Assembly (NCBI RefSeq): GCF_023546765.1
Contig: NZ_CP097484.1
Location: forward strand, 5,886,001 to 5,950,000
Source: Methylobacterium tardum
Lineage (GTDB): Bacteria > Pseudomonadota > Alphaproteobacteria > Rhizobiales > Beijerinckiaceae
Direction of reading: 5' to 3'
Length of the DNA: 64,000 bases
Of the stretch, positions 11,203 to 19,995 are shown piece after piece; position 1 is the stretch's first letter, and every line of letters begins with the position of its first letter. The position numbers and the translations under genes are program-made. The notes under the pieces were generated by a model. That model made no database searches. It was not told the DNA's origin and saw only the letters and a list, made by a program, of their open reading frames with translations.

Positions 11203-11636
11203 CGGGTCAGGCCGCGGAACAGCTGGCTGAGGAAGGCCCGGTCGGCGCCGCTCGTCGGCGTGGTGCGCTCGATGAAGTCGAACACCCGGCCGTCCTGAAG
11301 GCCGTAGAGCGCCACGCGCTCGACCTTGAAGCCGGGGGTGAAGTAGACCGCCGTCACCTTCTGGTCCTCGACCTGCTCGCCCATGAACATGATCGTCCGG
11401 CGGGTGTTCTGGGAGATGTAGTACCAGGACTTGTTGCCCACCGTGGAGACCGTCGAGGGCGTGCCGAGGATCTGCAGCACCTGCTCGGGGCCCATGCCGG
11501 GCTTGATCGTGGCGAGCGCGGCCTGATCGACCTGATAGCCGTGGCGCAGTTCCTCGCCGATGCAGCCGGACAGGCCGGCTCCCGCAAGGCCGAGCAGGGC
11601 GAGGCGCGCGAAGGACTGGACGAGACGGCGCCGCAT
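11139..11636 (-). CDS. bamE: Outer membrane protein assembly factor BamE (SmpA/OmlA)
   Basis: 165 residues. The N-terminus MRRRLVQSFARLALLGLAG ends in a lipobox (LSGC, Cys at about residue 25), so it is an outer-membrane lipoprotein. The mature domain has the SmpA/OmlA pattern: a start helix, IKPGMGPEQVLQILGTPS, a strand with WYYISQ, and VTAVYFTPGFKVERVALY. BamE stabilises the beta-barrel assembly machine. The frame is open 73 codons further upstream, but the lipobox spacing fixes the start at 11636. It is divergent from the cytochrome bc1 chaperone gene at 11828, the usual Rhizobiales arrangement. Confidence 0.93.
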   Translation of the reverse strand: MRRRLVQSFARLALLGLAGAGLSGCIGEELRHGYQVDQAALATIKPGMGPEQVLQILGTPSTVSTVGNKSWYYISQNTRRTIMFMGEQVEDQKVTAVYFTPGFKVERVALYGLQDGRVFDFIERTTPTSGADRAFLSQLFRGLTRYEPFGSGNGASVVPGANRGL

Positions 11637-11827
11637 CGGGCCCCCAGAGAGCGTGTGGACGGACGGGACGCAACCGAGGCCGCCGGCACGGGATTCCGAC
11701 GGCGCTTGCGCCCTGGGCGTAGGTTGCCGTACCGCGGGGTTATGGCTTTGACAAGGCAAGCTTGGCCACAGGCAGCCGACATCCGTGCCGGGTGCGGCGC
11801 CGTCCGATTTTTCGCTCTGGGGTGCCC

Positions 11828-12403
11828 ATGATCGCCGGGCTGTTCCGCCGCGCAAACGCGCGCCGCCGCGCCGTCGAGGGGCTGCACCTTGCCCTGAGCA
11901 TGGCCGCGCGCCAGCCGGGCCTGTACACGCGCCTCGGCGTCCCCGACACCGTCGAGGGCCGGTTCGAGGCCCTGTGCCTCCACGCGATCCTGGTCCTGCG
12001 CCGGCTGAGCCGACTGCCGGCGCCGGCCGCCGAGGTGGCGCAGGATCTCGTGAACTCGGTCTTCACCCAGCTCGACGCGTCCCTGCGCGAACTGGGCGTC
12101 GGCGACATGGGCGTGTCCAAGCGGATGAAGAAGCTCGGCGCCGCCTTCTACGGCCGGGCCACGGGCTACGACGCCGCCCTCGACGCGGGCGACACGGCGG
12201 CGCTGCGCGCGGCCCTCGTCCGCAACGTGCTTGGCGGGGAGGGGGACGGGACGGGCCTCGCCGCCTACGTTCAGGCGGTCGACGCGGCTCTGGCCGCGGT
12301 TGACCTCGACGGGCTGCTCGGTGATGGGCCGCCCTTCCCGAAGCCGGACGGCTTCGCGCCCGCTTTCGCACCCAACGAGGACAGAGCAGGAGACCGCGCA
12401 TGA
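11828..12403 (+). CDS. Ubiquinol-cytochrome c chaperone family protein (CBP3-like)
   Basis: 191 residues of the ubiquinol-cytochrome c chaperone (UbcC/CBP3) family, which in mitochondria helps assemble cytochrome b of the bc1 complex; the bacterial role is inferred. Visible: LGVPDTVEGRFEALCLHAILVLRRLSR, then LVNSVFTQLDASLRELGVGDMGVSKRMKKLGAAFYGR, the family's most conserved block, and a helical C-terminal third. The ATG at 11828 is used; an upstream in-frame ATG at 11762 gives an atypical N-terminus. The stop overlaps the start of the DUF177 gene by ATGA, so the two are co-translated. Confidence 0.92.
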   Translation: MIAGLFRRANARRRAVEGLHLALSMAARQPGLYTRLGVPDTVEGRFEALCLHAILVLRRLSRLPAPAAEVAQDLVNSVFTQLDASLRELGVGDMGVSKRMKKLGAAFYGRATGYDAALDAGDTAALRAALVRNVLGGEGDGTGLAAYVQAVDAALAAVDLDGLLGDGPPFPKPDGFAPAFAPNEDRAGDRA

Positions 12404-12915
12404 CCCGGGACAGCAGCCAGGCCAGCGGCCCGCTCTCGCGCTGGGTGAATGTCGAGCGCCTGCCCCAGGGGCACGGTACCGCCACCGTGGAGGCGAGCCC
12501 GGCCGAGTGCGCGGCCCTCGCGACCGATTTCGGGATCCCCGCCATCCGCGACCTGGTCGGGCGGTTCGAGATCCAGGGTTCGACCAGCCGGCTCACAGTG
12601 ACAGGCACCGTGGAGGCCTTTGTGACGCAGGTCTGTACCGTCAGCCTCGAACCGTTCGAGGCCCCGGTGCGCGAACCGGTCGAGGTCGTGTTCACCGACA
12701 CCGACCGGCTCGCCGGCACCGATGCCGAGGACGCCGACATCCCCGACCCGCTCGTCGGCGGCCGCATCGATTTCGGCGCGCTCACCGCGGAGTTCCTGGC
12801 GCTGGGGCTGGACCCCTATCCCCGCAAGCCCGGCATCAGCTTCGAGCCCGTGGTGGTGGGCGAGGATGCGGGACCCCTGGCCGGGCTGCGCAAGCTTCGC
12901 GACGGCGAGGGTTGA
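12400..12915 (+). CDS. DUF177 domain-containing protein (YceD-like)
   Basis: 171 residues of the DUF177/YceD family. Members are implicated in 23S rRNA or ribosomal protein L32 metabolism and usually sit with rpmF-plsX-fabH; here plsX follows but rpmF is absent. The core reads ITGTVEAFVTQVCTVSLE-like strands followed by EPVEVVFTD, and a C-terminal FGALTAEFLALGLDPYPRKPG segment typical of the alphaproteobacterial branch. Translation starts inside the stop of the preceding chaperone gene. A 380-base gap with a dispersed repeat separates it from plsX. Confidence 0.9.
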   Translation: MTRDSSQASGPLSRWVNVERLPQGHGTATVEASPAECAALATDFGIPAIRDLVGRFEIQGSTSRLTVTGTVEAFVTQVCTVSLEPFEAPVREPVEVVFTDTDRLAGTDAEDADIPDPLVGGRIDFGALTAEFLALGLDPYPRKPGISFEPVVVGEDAGPLAGLRKLRDGEG

Positions 12916-13294
12916 GGTCCGAAACCTGCGCACCGTGCGGCAACGATCGCCTGCCCGCCGCGCGGAGTCATGACGTCACGGACGCGCCGTCATTCCGGGG
13001 CGCCGTAGGCGAGCCCGGAATCCAGACACGCCGACGCGTCAAGATCTTGCGCCGACAGCGCGTCTAAATTCCGGGCTCCGCTGTGCGGCCCAGGAATGAC
13101 GGGGGATGTTCCGACCGTCCTGGCAGTCCCGGGCCCCGAGCGATTATGCCACCGCATGGCGGCGACCTCGCGCGTGCCGCCCGAATTCATTTGCCCGCCG
13201 GCCCGGTATCGCTATGGTCCGCCGCGCCCGACGGGGCTATCTCGTCCCTGTCCACCGCTTTTCCCGCCGAGACCCCGCGACCCGCCTGAACGAC
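12916..13294 (+). other. Intergenic region DUF177-plsX
   Basis: About 380 bases. It holds repeat A copy 1 and then about 190 bases leading to plsX in which I see no gene. The plsX promoter probably lies after the repeat, because the repeat would separate plsX from the upstream operon. Confidence 0.5.
12988..13102. repeat. Dispersed inverted repeat, family A, copy 1
   Basis: About 115 bases between DUF177 and plsX. The outer arms are GTCATTCCGGGGCGCC... and ...GGCCCAGGAATGACGG; each arm is followed inward by a GAGCCCGGAAT-type block, so the element folds on itself. It is in the opposite orientation to copies 2 (36252-36394) and 3 (54132-54274): its left arm pairs with their right arm. The middle is not conserved. 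No ORF. Confidence 0.8.
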
Positions 13295-14328
13295 ATGTCT
13301 CAACGCGTGTGCATCTCGCTCGACGCCATGGGCGGCGACCACGGGCCCTCCACGGTCGTGCCCGGCGCGGCCCTCGCCCGCGAGCGCCATCCCGGCACCA
13401 CCTTCCTGATGTTCGGCGACGAGGCGGTGATCGCACCGCTGGTCGCCAAGGAGCCCCGCCTCAAGGATTGCGTCGAGATCCGCCACACCACCGTGGCCGT
13501 CGCCATGGACGACAAGCCGAGCCGGCGGTGCGCCAGGGCCGGGGCAAGTCGTCCATGTGGCAGGCGATCCAGGCGGTGCGCGACGGTCAGGCGGATGCCT
13601 GCGTCTCGGCCGGCAACACCGGCGCCCTGATGGCGATGTCGAAGATCTGCCTGAAGACCATGTCGGGCATCGAGCGCCCGGCCATCGCGTGCCTGTGGCC
13701 GACCGTGCGCGGCGAGAGCATCGTGCTGGATGTCGGCGCCACCATCGGGACGGATGCCGAGCACCTCGTCGAGATGGCCGTGATGGGCTCGGCCATGGCC
13801 CGCATCGTGTTCGACCTCGACCGGCCGACCGTCGGCCTGCTCAACGTCGGCACCGAGGAGATGAAGGGCAACGAGGCCGTCAAGGAGGCCGCCCGGATCC
13901 TGCGCGAGATGGAGAGCCCCGGCCTCAGCTATCACGGCTTCGTCGAGGGCACGGATCTCGGCCGGGGCACGGTCGACGTGGTCGTGACCGAGGGCTTCAC
14001 CGGCAACATCGCCCTCAAGACCGCCGAGGGCACGGCCAAGCAGATCGGCAGCTATCTCCGCGCGGCCATGACGCGGACGCTGGCGGCCAAGATCGGCGCC
14101 CTCTTCGCCCGGCAGGCGTTCCGCGCCCTGCGCGACAAGATGAACCCGAGCCGGGCCAATGGCGGCGTGTTCCTCGGCCTGGAGGGCATCGTCATCAAGA
14201 GCCACGGCTCTGAGAACGCGCAGGGCTTCGCGGCCGCCATCGATCTGGCGCACGACATGGCGCGTCACGACATGATCCGCACGATCCGCGAGAGGCTCGA
14301 CCAGACGGCGGCCCTGGCGCCGGCCTGA
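13295..14328 (+). CDS. plsX: Phosphate acyltransferase PlsX (frameshifted in this sequence)
   Basis: PlsX makes acyl-phosphate from acyl-ACP for phospholipid synthesis, acting at the inner face of the membrane. The first frame gives [18 protein letters not shown] to DDKPS; the second gives [31 protein letters not shown] onwards to [12 protein letters not shown] and the C-terminus. One missing base at about 13522-13526 (the expected reading is [14 protein letters not shown]) splits them; with it restored the protein is 344 residues, the family norm. PlsX is normally needed for growth, so an error in the sequence is the likely cause. fabH follows 100 bases on. Confidence 0.88.
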
Positions 14329-14429
14329 GCGGCCGGTGCCGGCCTGGGCCTATTGGCGGACAGGATGGAAATCGGGCGCCCGCGGCGACACACCGGAAGG
14401 GTGTGAACCCGCGCTGCCCGGGAAGGACA

Positions 14430-15441
14430 ATGATGGCAACCCTCCGTACAGACCCCGAGCAGAATCGGCGCGTCCCAGCCCTGCGCTCGGTGGTGGTCGG
14501 AACCGGATCGTGCCTGCCCGCACGCGTGGTGACCAACGCCGCCCTGGCCGAGCAGGTGGACACCTCGGACGAGTGGATCGTCCAGCGGACCGGCATCCGC
14601 CAGCGGCACATCGCGGATTCCGACGAGACCACCTCGGTGCTCGGCACCCGGGCCGCCCGGGCCGCCCTGGACGATGCCGGCCTGACGGCGGACGACATCG
14701 ACCTCGTCATCTGCGCGACCTCGACGCCGGACCACACCTTCCCGTCCACCGCGACCCAGATCCAGGCCGCGCTCGGCATCCACCAGGGCGCCGCCTTCGA
14801 TCTGCAGGCCGTCTGCGCCGGCTTCGTGTTCGCGGTCTCGACCGCCGACAAGTTCCTGACCACCGGGTCGGCCCGCCGGGCGCTGGTGATCGGCGCCGAG
14901 ACCTTCTCGCAGAATCGTCGATTGGGAGGACCGCACCACCTGCGTCCTGTTCGGCGACGGAGCCGGGGCGGTCGTGCTGGAGGCGCAGGAGGACGCGGAC
15001 GGCCGCGGGGTCCTGAGCACCAGCCTGCGCTCGGACGGGCGGCACCGCGAGAAGCTCTACGTCGACGGCGGGCCCGGTTCGACCGGCACCACCGGGCGCC
15101 TGCGCATGGAGGGCCGCGACGTGTTCCGGTTCGCCGTCGGGCAGGTCACCGACGTGATCGTCGAGGCCTTCGCGCAGGCCGGCGTTACCGCAGACGAACT
15201 CGACTGGTTCGTGCCCCACCAAGCCAACCGCCGGATCATCGAGGCCTCGGCCGACAAGCTCGCCATCGCGCGGGAAAAGATCGTGCTGACCGTGGACCGC
15301 CACGGCAATACCTCGGCGGCCTCGATCCCGCTGGCCCTCGACGTGGCGCGCCGGGACGGGCGCATCCGCGCGGGCGACCTGGTGATGATCGAGGCGATCG
15401 GCGGCGGCTTCAGCTGGGGGGCCGCGCTGATCCGCTGGTGA
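14430..15441 (+). CDS. fabH: 3-oxoacyl-ACP synthase III FabH (frameshifted in this sequence)
   Basis: FabH starts fatty-acid synthesis by condensing acetyl-CoA with malonyl-ACP. The first frame carries [30 protein letters not shown] and [14 protein letters not shown] with the catalytic Cys, up to GAETFSQ. The second frame begins with [18 protein letters not shown] and carries [10 protein letters not shown] (catalytic His) and [12 protein letters not shown] (catalytic Asn). One surplus base in CAGAATC at about 14910-14915 separates the halves; without it the product is 336 residues. ATG 14430 follows GGAAGGA; a second ATG is adjacent. Sequencing error is the likeliest cause. Confidence 0.88.
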
Positions 15442-15608
15442 CGCGTCCGGAGACACGCCCGAAACAATTCGGTGCGCCGGCGCGGTTGACCGGGGGCGGA
15501 GCGCCGATTAGCGTGCCGGATCATAGGGATACGCCTTCAGCGTTCGGTGCGGCCATGGGTGCTGCGCCCTGCGCCATGGGGCGAGCGATGCGGGCGAGGG
15601 GACACGGC

Positions 15609-15930
15609 ATGGCAGGCAAGACGGTGACGCGCGCCGACTTGAGCGAGGCCGTCTACCACCAGGTGGGCCTGTCGCGGACCGAGTCGGCCGCCCTCGCCGA
15701 GACCGTGCTGTCGGAGATCTGCACCTGCACTGGCGAGCGGCGAGACGGTGAAGCTGTCCTCCTTCGGCTCCTTCGTGGTGCGCAGCAAGGGCAAGCGCGT
15801 CGGCCGCAATCCCAAGACCGGGGTGGAGGTCGCGATTGAGCCCCGCCAGGTCATGGTGTTCAAGCCGTCGAACGTGCTCAAGGCCAAGATCAACGGCCTC
15901 AACGGTGCGGACCGGCACGACGACGATTGA
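15609..15930 (+). CDS. ihfA: Integration host factor subunit alpha (frameshifted in this sequence)
   Basis: The DNA-bending HU/IHF family protein. First frame: [27 protein letters not shown] to VLSEIC. Second frame: [20 protein letters not shown], then [18 protein letters not shown] (the DNA-intercalating proline arm) and [13 protein letters not shown]. An extra base at about 15731-15738 breaks the frame; removing it gives 106 residues, normal for IhfA. Position behind fabH and before a MerR gene is the standard Rhizobiales order. All key residues of the DNA-binding arm are present, so a sequence error is more likely than loss. Confidence 0.87.
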
Positions 15931-16070
15931 GGCGGGAAGGGCCCGCGCAAGGCGTGTCGCGAGCGCGGTCCCGTCCCGGAGCGCGGCGGAATTCCTGCGC
16001 CGGTCAGGCTTGAGTACGGCTCTGCGAGCCGGCAAGATCGTGCCGTCTCCACGCGATCCGCACGACAGCC

Positions 16071-16562
16071 ATGCCGCCAGCCCTCGCCGCCGAACAGACC
16101 GACGAACCGCCGGCCGGGACCGGCGAGAAGAGCGCCCACGCGTTCCGCACCATCAGTGAGGTCGCCGAGGAACTCGACGTGCCTCAGCACGTGCTGCGCT
16201 TCTGGGAGACCCGCTTCGGGCAGATCCGCCCCGTGAAGCGGGCCGGGGGACGGCGCTACTACCGCCCCCAGGATGTCGAGCTCGTCGCCGGCATCCGCCA
16301 TCTCCTGCACGTGCGGCGCTACACGATCGCGGGGGCGCAGCGGGTGATCAAGGAGAACGGCATCCGTTTCGTCCAGGCGGTGGGCCGCGGCGAGGCCGTG
16401 CCGGCCGAACCGCTGTTTCCGGAGGCCGAGTCCGAGGCGGGCGCCCGAGCCGAGCCGCTCGGGGTTCCCGAACGCTCGGCCCTGGCGGATGCCCTGGAGG
16501 AGCTGCGCGCCTGCCGCGCCCTGCTCGACGGCCTGCGCGAGATGTCCGGCGCGGAGATCTGA
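16071..16562 (+). CDS. MerR family transcriptional regulator
   Basis: 163 residues. The N-terminal winged helix is clear: [26 protein letters not shown], then [25 protein letters not shown], and the start of the coiled-coil helix [13 protein letters not shown]. There are no Cys residues placed for metal binding, so it is not a metal sensor. The C-terminal half is acidic and Ala-rich with no effector domain. This is the conserved MerR-like gene that follows ihfA in Rhizobiales; its target is not known to me. It begins about 140 bases after ihfA. Confidence 0.92.
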   Translation: MPPALAAEQTDEPPAGTGEKSAHAFRTISEVAEELDVPQHVLRFWETRFGQIRPVKRAGGRRYYRPQDVELVAGIRHLLHVRRYTIAGAQRVIKENGIRFVQAVGRGEAVPAEPLFPEAESEAGARAEPLGVPERSALADALEELRACRALLDGLREMSGAEI

Positions 16563-16649
16563 CCGGCACCGCAGATCCGCCGGACGCTCCGGTGCCGATC
16601 ATACACGCGGCAGGCGAACTTTCCGGCAACAACTCGCGTTGTCGCCCGC

Positions 16650-17069
16650 ATGGCCGTGCCCAAATCCAAGCTGTCGCCCAGCCAGGAGCTGATGGCCCGC
16701 ATCATGCGGATCGTCCGCACCTGCCCGGAAGCGGCGTCCGAGGTCCTGGAACTGATGTTCCTCGTCAGCCAGATCGAGGCCGCCACCAACGTCGACCGAG
16801 AGTACCGCGACGCGAAGCGCGTGATCAGCCGCCTGCGCAACCCGCTCTGGGAGATGGGACCCAGCGATCGGGAGAAGCTGCTCTCGGCCGCGGAGGCGAT
16901 CCGCCGCGTGTGCCGTCTCGCCGAGGACGAGATTCCCGCCACGCCGATCGCGGATGCCGGGGAGCGCGCGCAGGTCGAGGCGCGGCTCGCCGCCGCCCTG
17001 GCCGGAGAGCTCGACGCCGCGCAGATCGCCCGGGTCACGGGGATCGTGGCCGCGGCGCTGCAGAATTAA
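16650..17069 (+). CDS. Hypothetical protein, helical, cytosolic
   Basis: 139 residues, no signal peptide or membrane segment. I do not recognise the family. It is predicted mostly helical, with a positively charged N-terminus (MAVPKSKLSPSQELMARIMRIVR), a middle rich in Arg/Asp/Glu and an Ala/Leu-rich C-terminal helix. Codon use is typical of neighbours (strong G/C in third positions), which supports it being a real gene. It lies 87 bases after the MerR gene on the same strand. Confidence 0.7.
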   Translation: MAVPKSKLSPSQELMARIMRIVRTCPEAASEVLELMFLVSQIEAATNVDREYRDAKRVISRLRNPLWEMGPSDREKLLSAAEAIRRVCRLAEDEIPATPIADAGERAQVEARLAAALAGELDAAQIARVTGIVAAALQN

Positions 17070-17189
17070 GCGACCGGCCGAGCCCTCGACGCTCGTGCGC
17101 GGCGTCCCCACATGCTCTCGACCGATGAACGGGGCACCGGGCGGCGGTTCCGGAGACAGGCCCCGGGTCGGCACCGGAGAGACGCTGCC

Positions 17190-17633
17190 ATGATCGCCCT
17201 TCGTCCGTTCGCCACGCTCCTCGCGGGCAGTCTGGCCCTCGCCGGGCCGGCTCTCGCCCAGTCCACGGCGAACCGAACCAAGACGGTCGCGCCCGGCAAG
17301 TCGGTGCGGCTTGAGATCGCGCCCAATCTCAAGAAGGATTGTTCTCCTGGGCCAATGCCCGAGTTCAAGGTTTCCGGGCCGCCGAAGAACGGCTCCATCA
17401 TCACCAAGGTCGGCAAGCTGAAGACCCCGGCGAGCTATCGCTGCCCCAACAAGGAGGCGGCGGTGCAGGCCCTGTTCTACCAGCCGAACAGCGGGTTCAC
17501 CGGCTCCGACGAAGTGACCTTCGAGGTGAAGAGCTCCGACGGGCAAGTCCAGACGCAGACCGTGAAGATCACGGTCGGAACAGCGGCCGGCAAATCGGGC
17601 GACGAGTCCAAGAAAGAGGGCACGGATTTGTGA
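17190..17633 (+). CDS. Exported protein with Ig/cadherin-like domain
   Basis: 147 residues. A signal peptide (MIALRPFATLLAGSLALAG, cleavage after ALAQ at about residue 24) precedes one beta-sandwich-like domain. The tail of the domain, ALFYQPNSGFTGSDEVTFEV, is the usual signature of bacterial Ig-like/cadherin-like domains. Two Cys residues in the mature part could form a disulphide. The C-terminus is Lys/Glu/Ser-rich. The start at 17190 is chosen for the signal peptide; the frame is open 26 codons further upstream. Probably periplasmic; function unknown. Confidence 0.8.
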   Translation: MIALRPFATLLAGSLALAGPALAQSTANRTKTVAPGKSVRLEIAPNLKKDCSPGPMPEFKVSGPPKNGSIITKVGKLKTPASYRCPNKEAAVQALFYQPNSGFTGSDEVTFEVKSSDGQVQTQTVKITVGTAAGKSGDESKKEGTDL

Positions 17634-17852
17634 GCCGAGTGGGGGGTTCGCATGTCGGGTCCTGTTTTGCCGCCGTCAGCACGCGGTGTGAGACGGTGCG
17701 GAGTCTCGTCCGCGCCGGGCTCAGCGCGCGTGAGTGTTGCAAGCAATCGACATGCCGCGCACCATGCTCGCCGCACTGCGACAAAAGCGGGCCTGTCGGT
17801 TGCATCCAAGCCGAGACAGGATGAAGCTGTCACGGTCTGAGAGGGTTATCGA

Positions 17853-19805
17853 ATGCCCATGCATGCGACGAACGACCTTTTCCAGAGCTTCGCCCGAGGG
17901 TACGAGGCCCGCCGCGACACGGAGATGACGCTCTCCGAGTACCTCGAGGCCTGTCGCGACGAGCCCCTGATGTACGCCTCGGCCGCCGAGCGCATCCTGG
18001 CGGCGATCGGCGAGCCCGAATTTGTGGATACATCCAAGGATCTGCGCCTCGGCCGGATCTTCATGAACCGGACGATCCGGACCTACCCGGCCTTCCGTGA
18101 GTTCTACGGGATGGAGGAGACGATCGAGCGGATCGTCTCGTTCTTCCGCCACGCCGCGCAGGGGTTGGAGGAGCGCAAGCAGATCCTCTACCTGCTCGGC
18201 CCGGTGGGCGGCGGTAAGTCGTCGCTGGCCGAGCGGCTGAAGCTCCTGATGGAGGTTCACCCCGTCTACGTACTCAAAGCTGGGGACGAGGTCTCGCCGG
18301 TTTTCGAGAGCCCGCTGGGCCTGTTCGACCCCGAGACGATGGGCGAGGAGATCCAGAAGCGCTACGGCATCCCGCGCCGGCGGCTGACCGGCCTGATGAG
18401 CCCCTGGGCACTGAAGCGCCTCGACGAGTTCAACGGCGACATCTCGCGCTTCAAGGTGATCAAGGTCCGGCCCTCGCGCCTGCGCCAGATCGCCATCGCC
18501 AAGACCGAGCCGGGCGACGAGAACAACCAGGACATCTCCTCGCTGGTGGGCAAGGTCGATATTCGCCGCCTGGAGACCCTGTCGCAGGCCGATCCCGACG
18601 CCTACTCGTACTCGGGCGGCCTGAACCGGGCGAACCAGGGCATCCTCGAATTCGCCGAGATGTTCAAGGCGCCGATCAAGATGCTGCACCCCCTGCTCAC
18701 CGCGACGCAGGAGGGCAATTACGTCGGTACCGAGAATATCGGCGCGATCCCGTTCACCGGCGTGATCCTGGCCCACTCGAATGAGGCCGAGTGGCAGACG
18801 TTCAAGACCAACAAGAACAACGAGGCCTTCATCGACCGGATCTACGTGATCAAGGTCCCGTACTGCCTGCGCGTCACCGAAGAGCAGCACATCTACGAGA
18901 AGCTGATCTCCGGCTCGGAACTGTCCGACGCGGCCTGCGCACCCGGCACGCTGGAGATGCTGGCCCGGTTCTCGGTGCTCTCCCGCCTGCGCGAGCACGC
19001 CAATTCCAACGTCTTCTCGAAGATGCGGGTCTACGACGGCGAGAGCTTGCGCGAGGTCGATCCCCGCGCCCGCTCGATGCAGGAATACAAGGACACGGCC
19101 GGCGTCGACGAGGGCATGGACGGGATCTCCACCCGCTTCGCCTTCAAGGTGCTCGCCGCGACCTTCAACCACGACACCACCGAGGTCTCGGCCGATCCGG
19201 TGCACCTGATGTACGTGCTGGAGCAGTCGCTGCGCCGCGAGCAGCTCCCGCCCGAGACCGAGAAGAAGTACCTGGAATTCATCAAGACCGAGTTGGCCCC
19301 GCGCTACGCGGAATTCATCGGTCACGAGATCCAGAAGGCCTATCTCGAATCGTACCACGATTACGGGCAGAACCTGTTCGACCGGTACATCGACTATGCC
19401 GACGCCTGGATCGAGGACCAGGACTTCAAGGACGCCGAGACCGGTCAGCTCATGAACCGGGAGTTGCTGAATCAGGAGCTGACCAAGATCGAGAAGCCGG
19501 CGGGCATCGCCAACCCGAAGGACTTCCGCAACGAGGTCGTGAAGTTCGCCCTGCGCTCGCGCGCCCAGCACGGCGGCCGCAATCCGAGCTGGACCAGCTA
19601 CGAGAAGCTGCGCGAGGTGATCGAGCGGCGGATGTTCTCCCAGGTGGAGGAGCTGCTGCCGGTGATCTCCTTCGGCTCCAAGAAGGACGGCGAGACTGAG
19701 AAGAAGCACGGCGAGTTCGTCGAGCGCATGGTCGCGCGCGGCTATACCGAGCGGCAGGTTCGCCGCTTGGTGGAATGGTACATGCGGGTGAAGCAGGCGG
19801 GCTGA
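17853..19805 (+). CDS. prkA: PrkA family serine protein kinase
   Basis: 650 residues, the length of PrkA/YeaG. An AAA+ domain occupies roughly residues 80-400, with Walker A GPVGGGKSS at 116-124; the C-terminal part is the PrkA kinase-like domain, including SWTSYEKLREVIERRMF. In Bacillus and E. coli the family is a Ser/Thr kinase (or AAA+ protease-like protein) active in sporulation, stationary phase and nitrogen or acid stress. It heads the conserved set prkA-yhbH-spoVR, all present here on one strand in the usual order. It is preceded by about 220 bases without a gene. Confidence 0.95.
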   Translation: MPMHATNDLFQSFARGYEARRDTEMTLSEYLEACRDEPLMYASAAERILAAIGEPEFVDTSKDLRLGRIFMNRTIRTYPAFREFYGMEETIERIVSFFRHAAQGLEERKQILYLLGPVGGGKSSLAERLKLLMEVHPVYVLKAGDEVSPVFESPLGLFDPETMGEEIQKRYGIPRRRLTGLMSPWALKRLDEFNGDISRFKVIKVRPSRLRQIAIAKTEPGDENNQDISSLVGKVDIRRLETLSQADPDAYSYSGGLNRANQGILEFAEMFKAPIKMLHPLLTATQEGNYVGTENIGAIPFTGVILAHSNEAEWQTFKTNKNNEAFIDRIYVIKVPYCLRVTEEQHIYEKLISGSELSDAACAPGTLEMLARFSVLSRLREHANSNVFSKMRVYDGESLREVDPRARSMQEYKDTAGVDEGMDGISTRFAFKVLAATFNHDTTEVSADPVHLMYVLEQSLRREQLPPETEKKYLEFIKTELAPRYAEFIGHEIQKAYLESYHDYGQNLFDRYIDYADAWIEDQDFKDAETGQLMNRELLNQELTKIEKPAGIANPKDFRNEVVKFALRSRAQHGGRNPSWTSYEKLREVIERRMFSQVEELLPVISFGSKKDGETEKKHGEFVERMVARGYTERQVRRLVEWYMRVKQAG

Positions 19806-19995
19806 AGCGCGGGGCGCCCGGCCGGGTCCAATCCGGCCGGGCTAGGTTTAAACCCTCCGCCGCCACAGTTTCGGACGACCGGCCGGTGAAGATCTCAGGC
19901 CAGTTGCGAAAGAGGGATCCATACCTCCGGTCGCAGCATGGTACGATAAAGGTCCGGACCCGGCCGGCACACGCGGACGAGGGTTTTCGCAGCGG

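Noticed and set aside
13295..15930. Genuine pseudogenes or programmed frameshifts in plsX, fabH and ihfA
   Set aside because: Three neighbouring housekeeping genes with one-base breaks and intact motifs; no slippery heptamer with downstream structure is needed to explain them, and sequencing error fits better.
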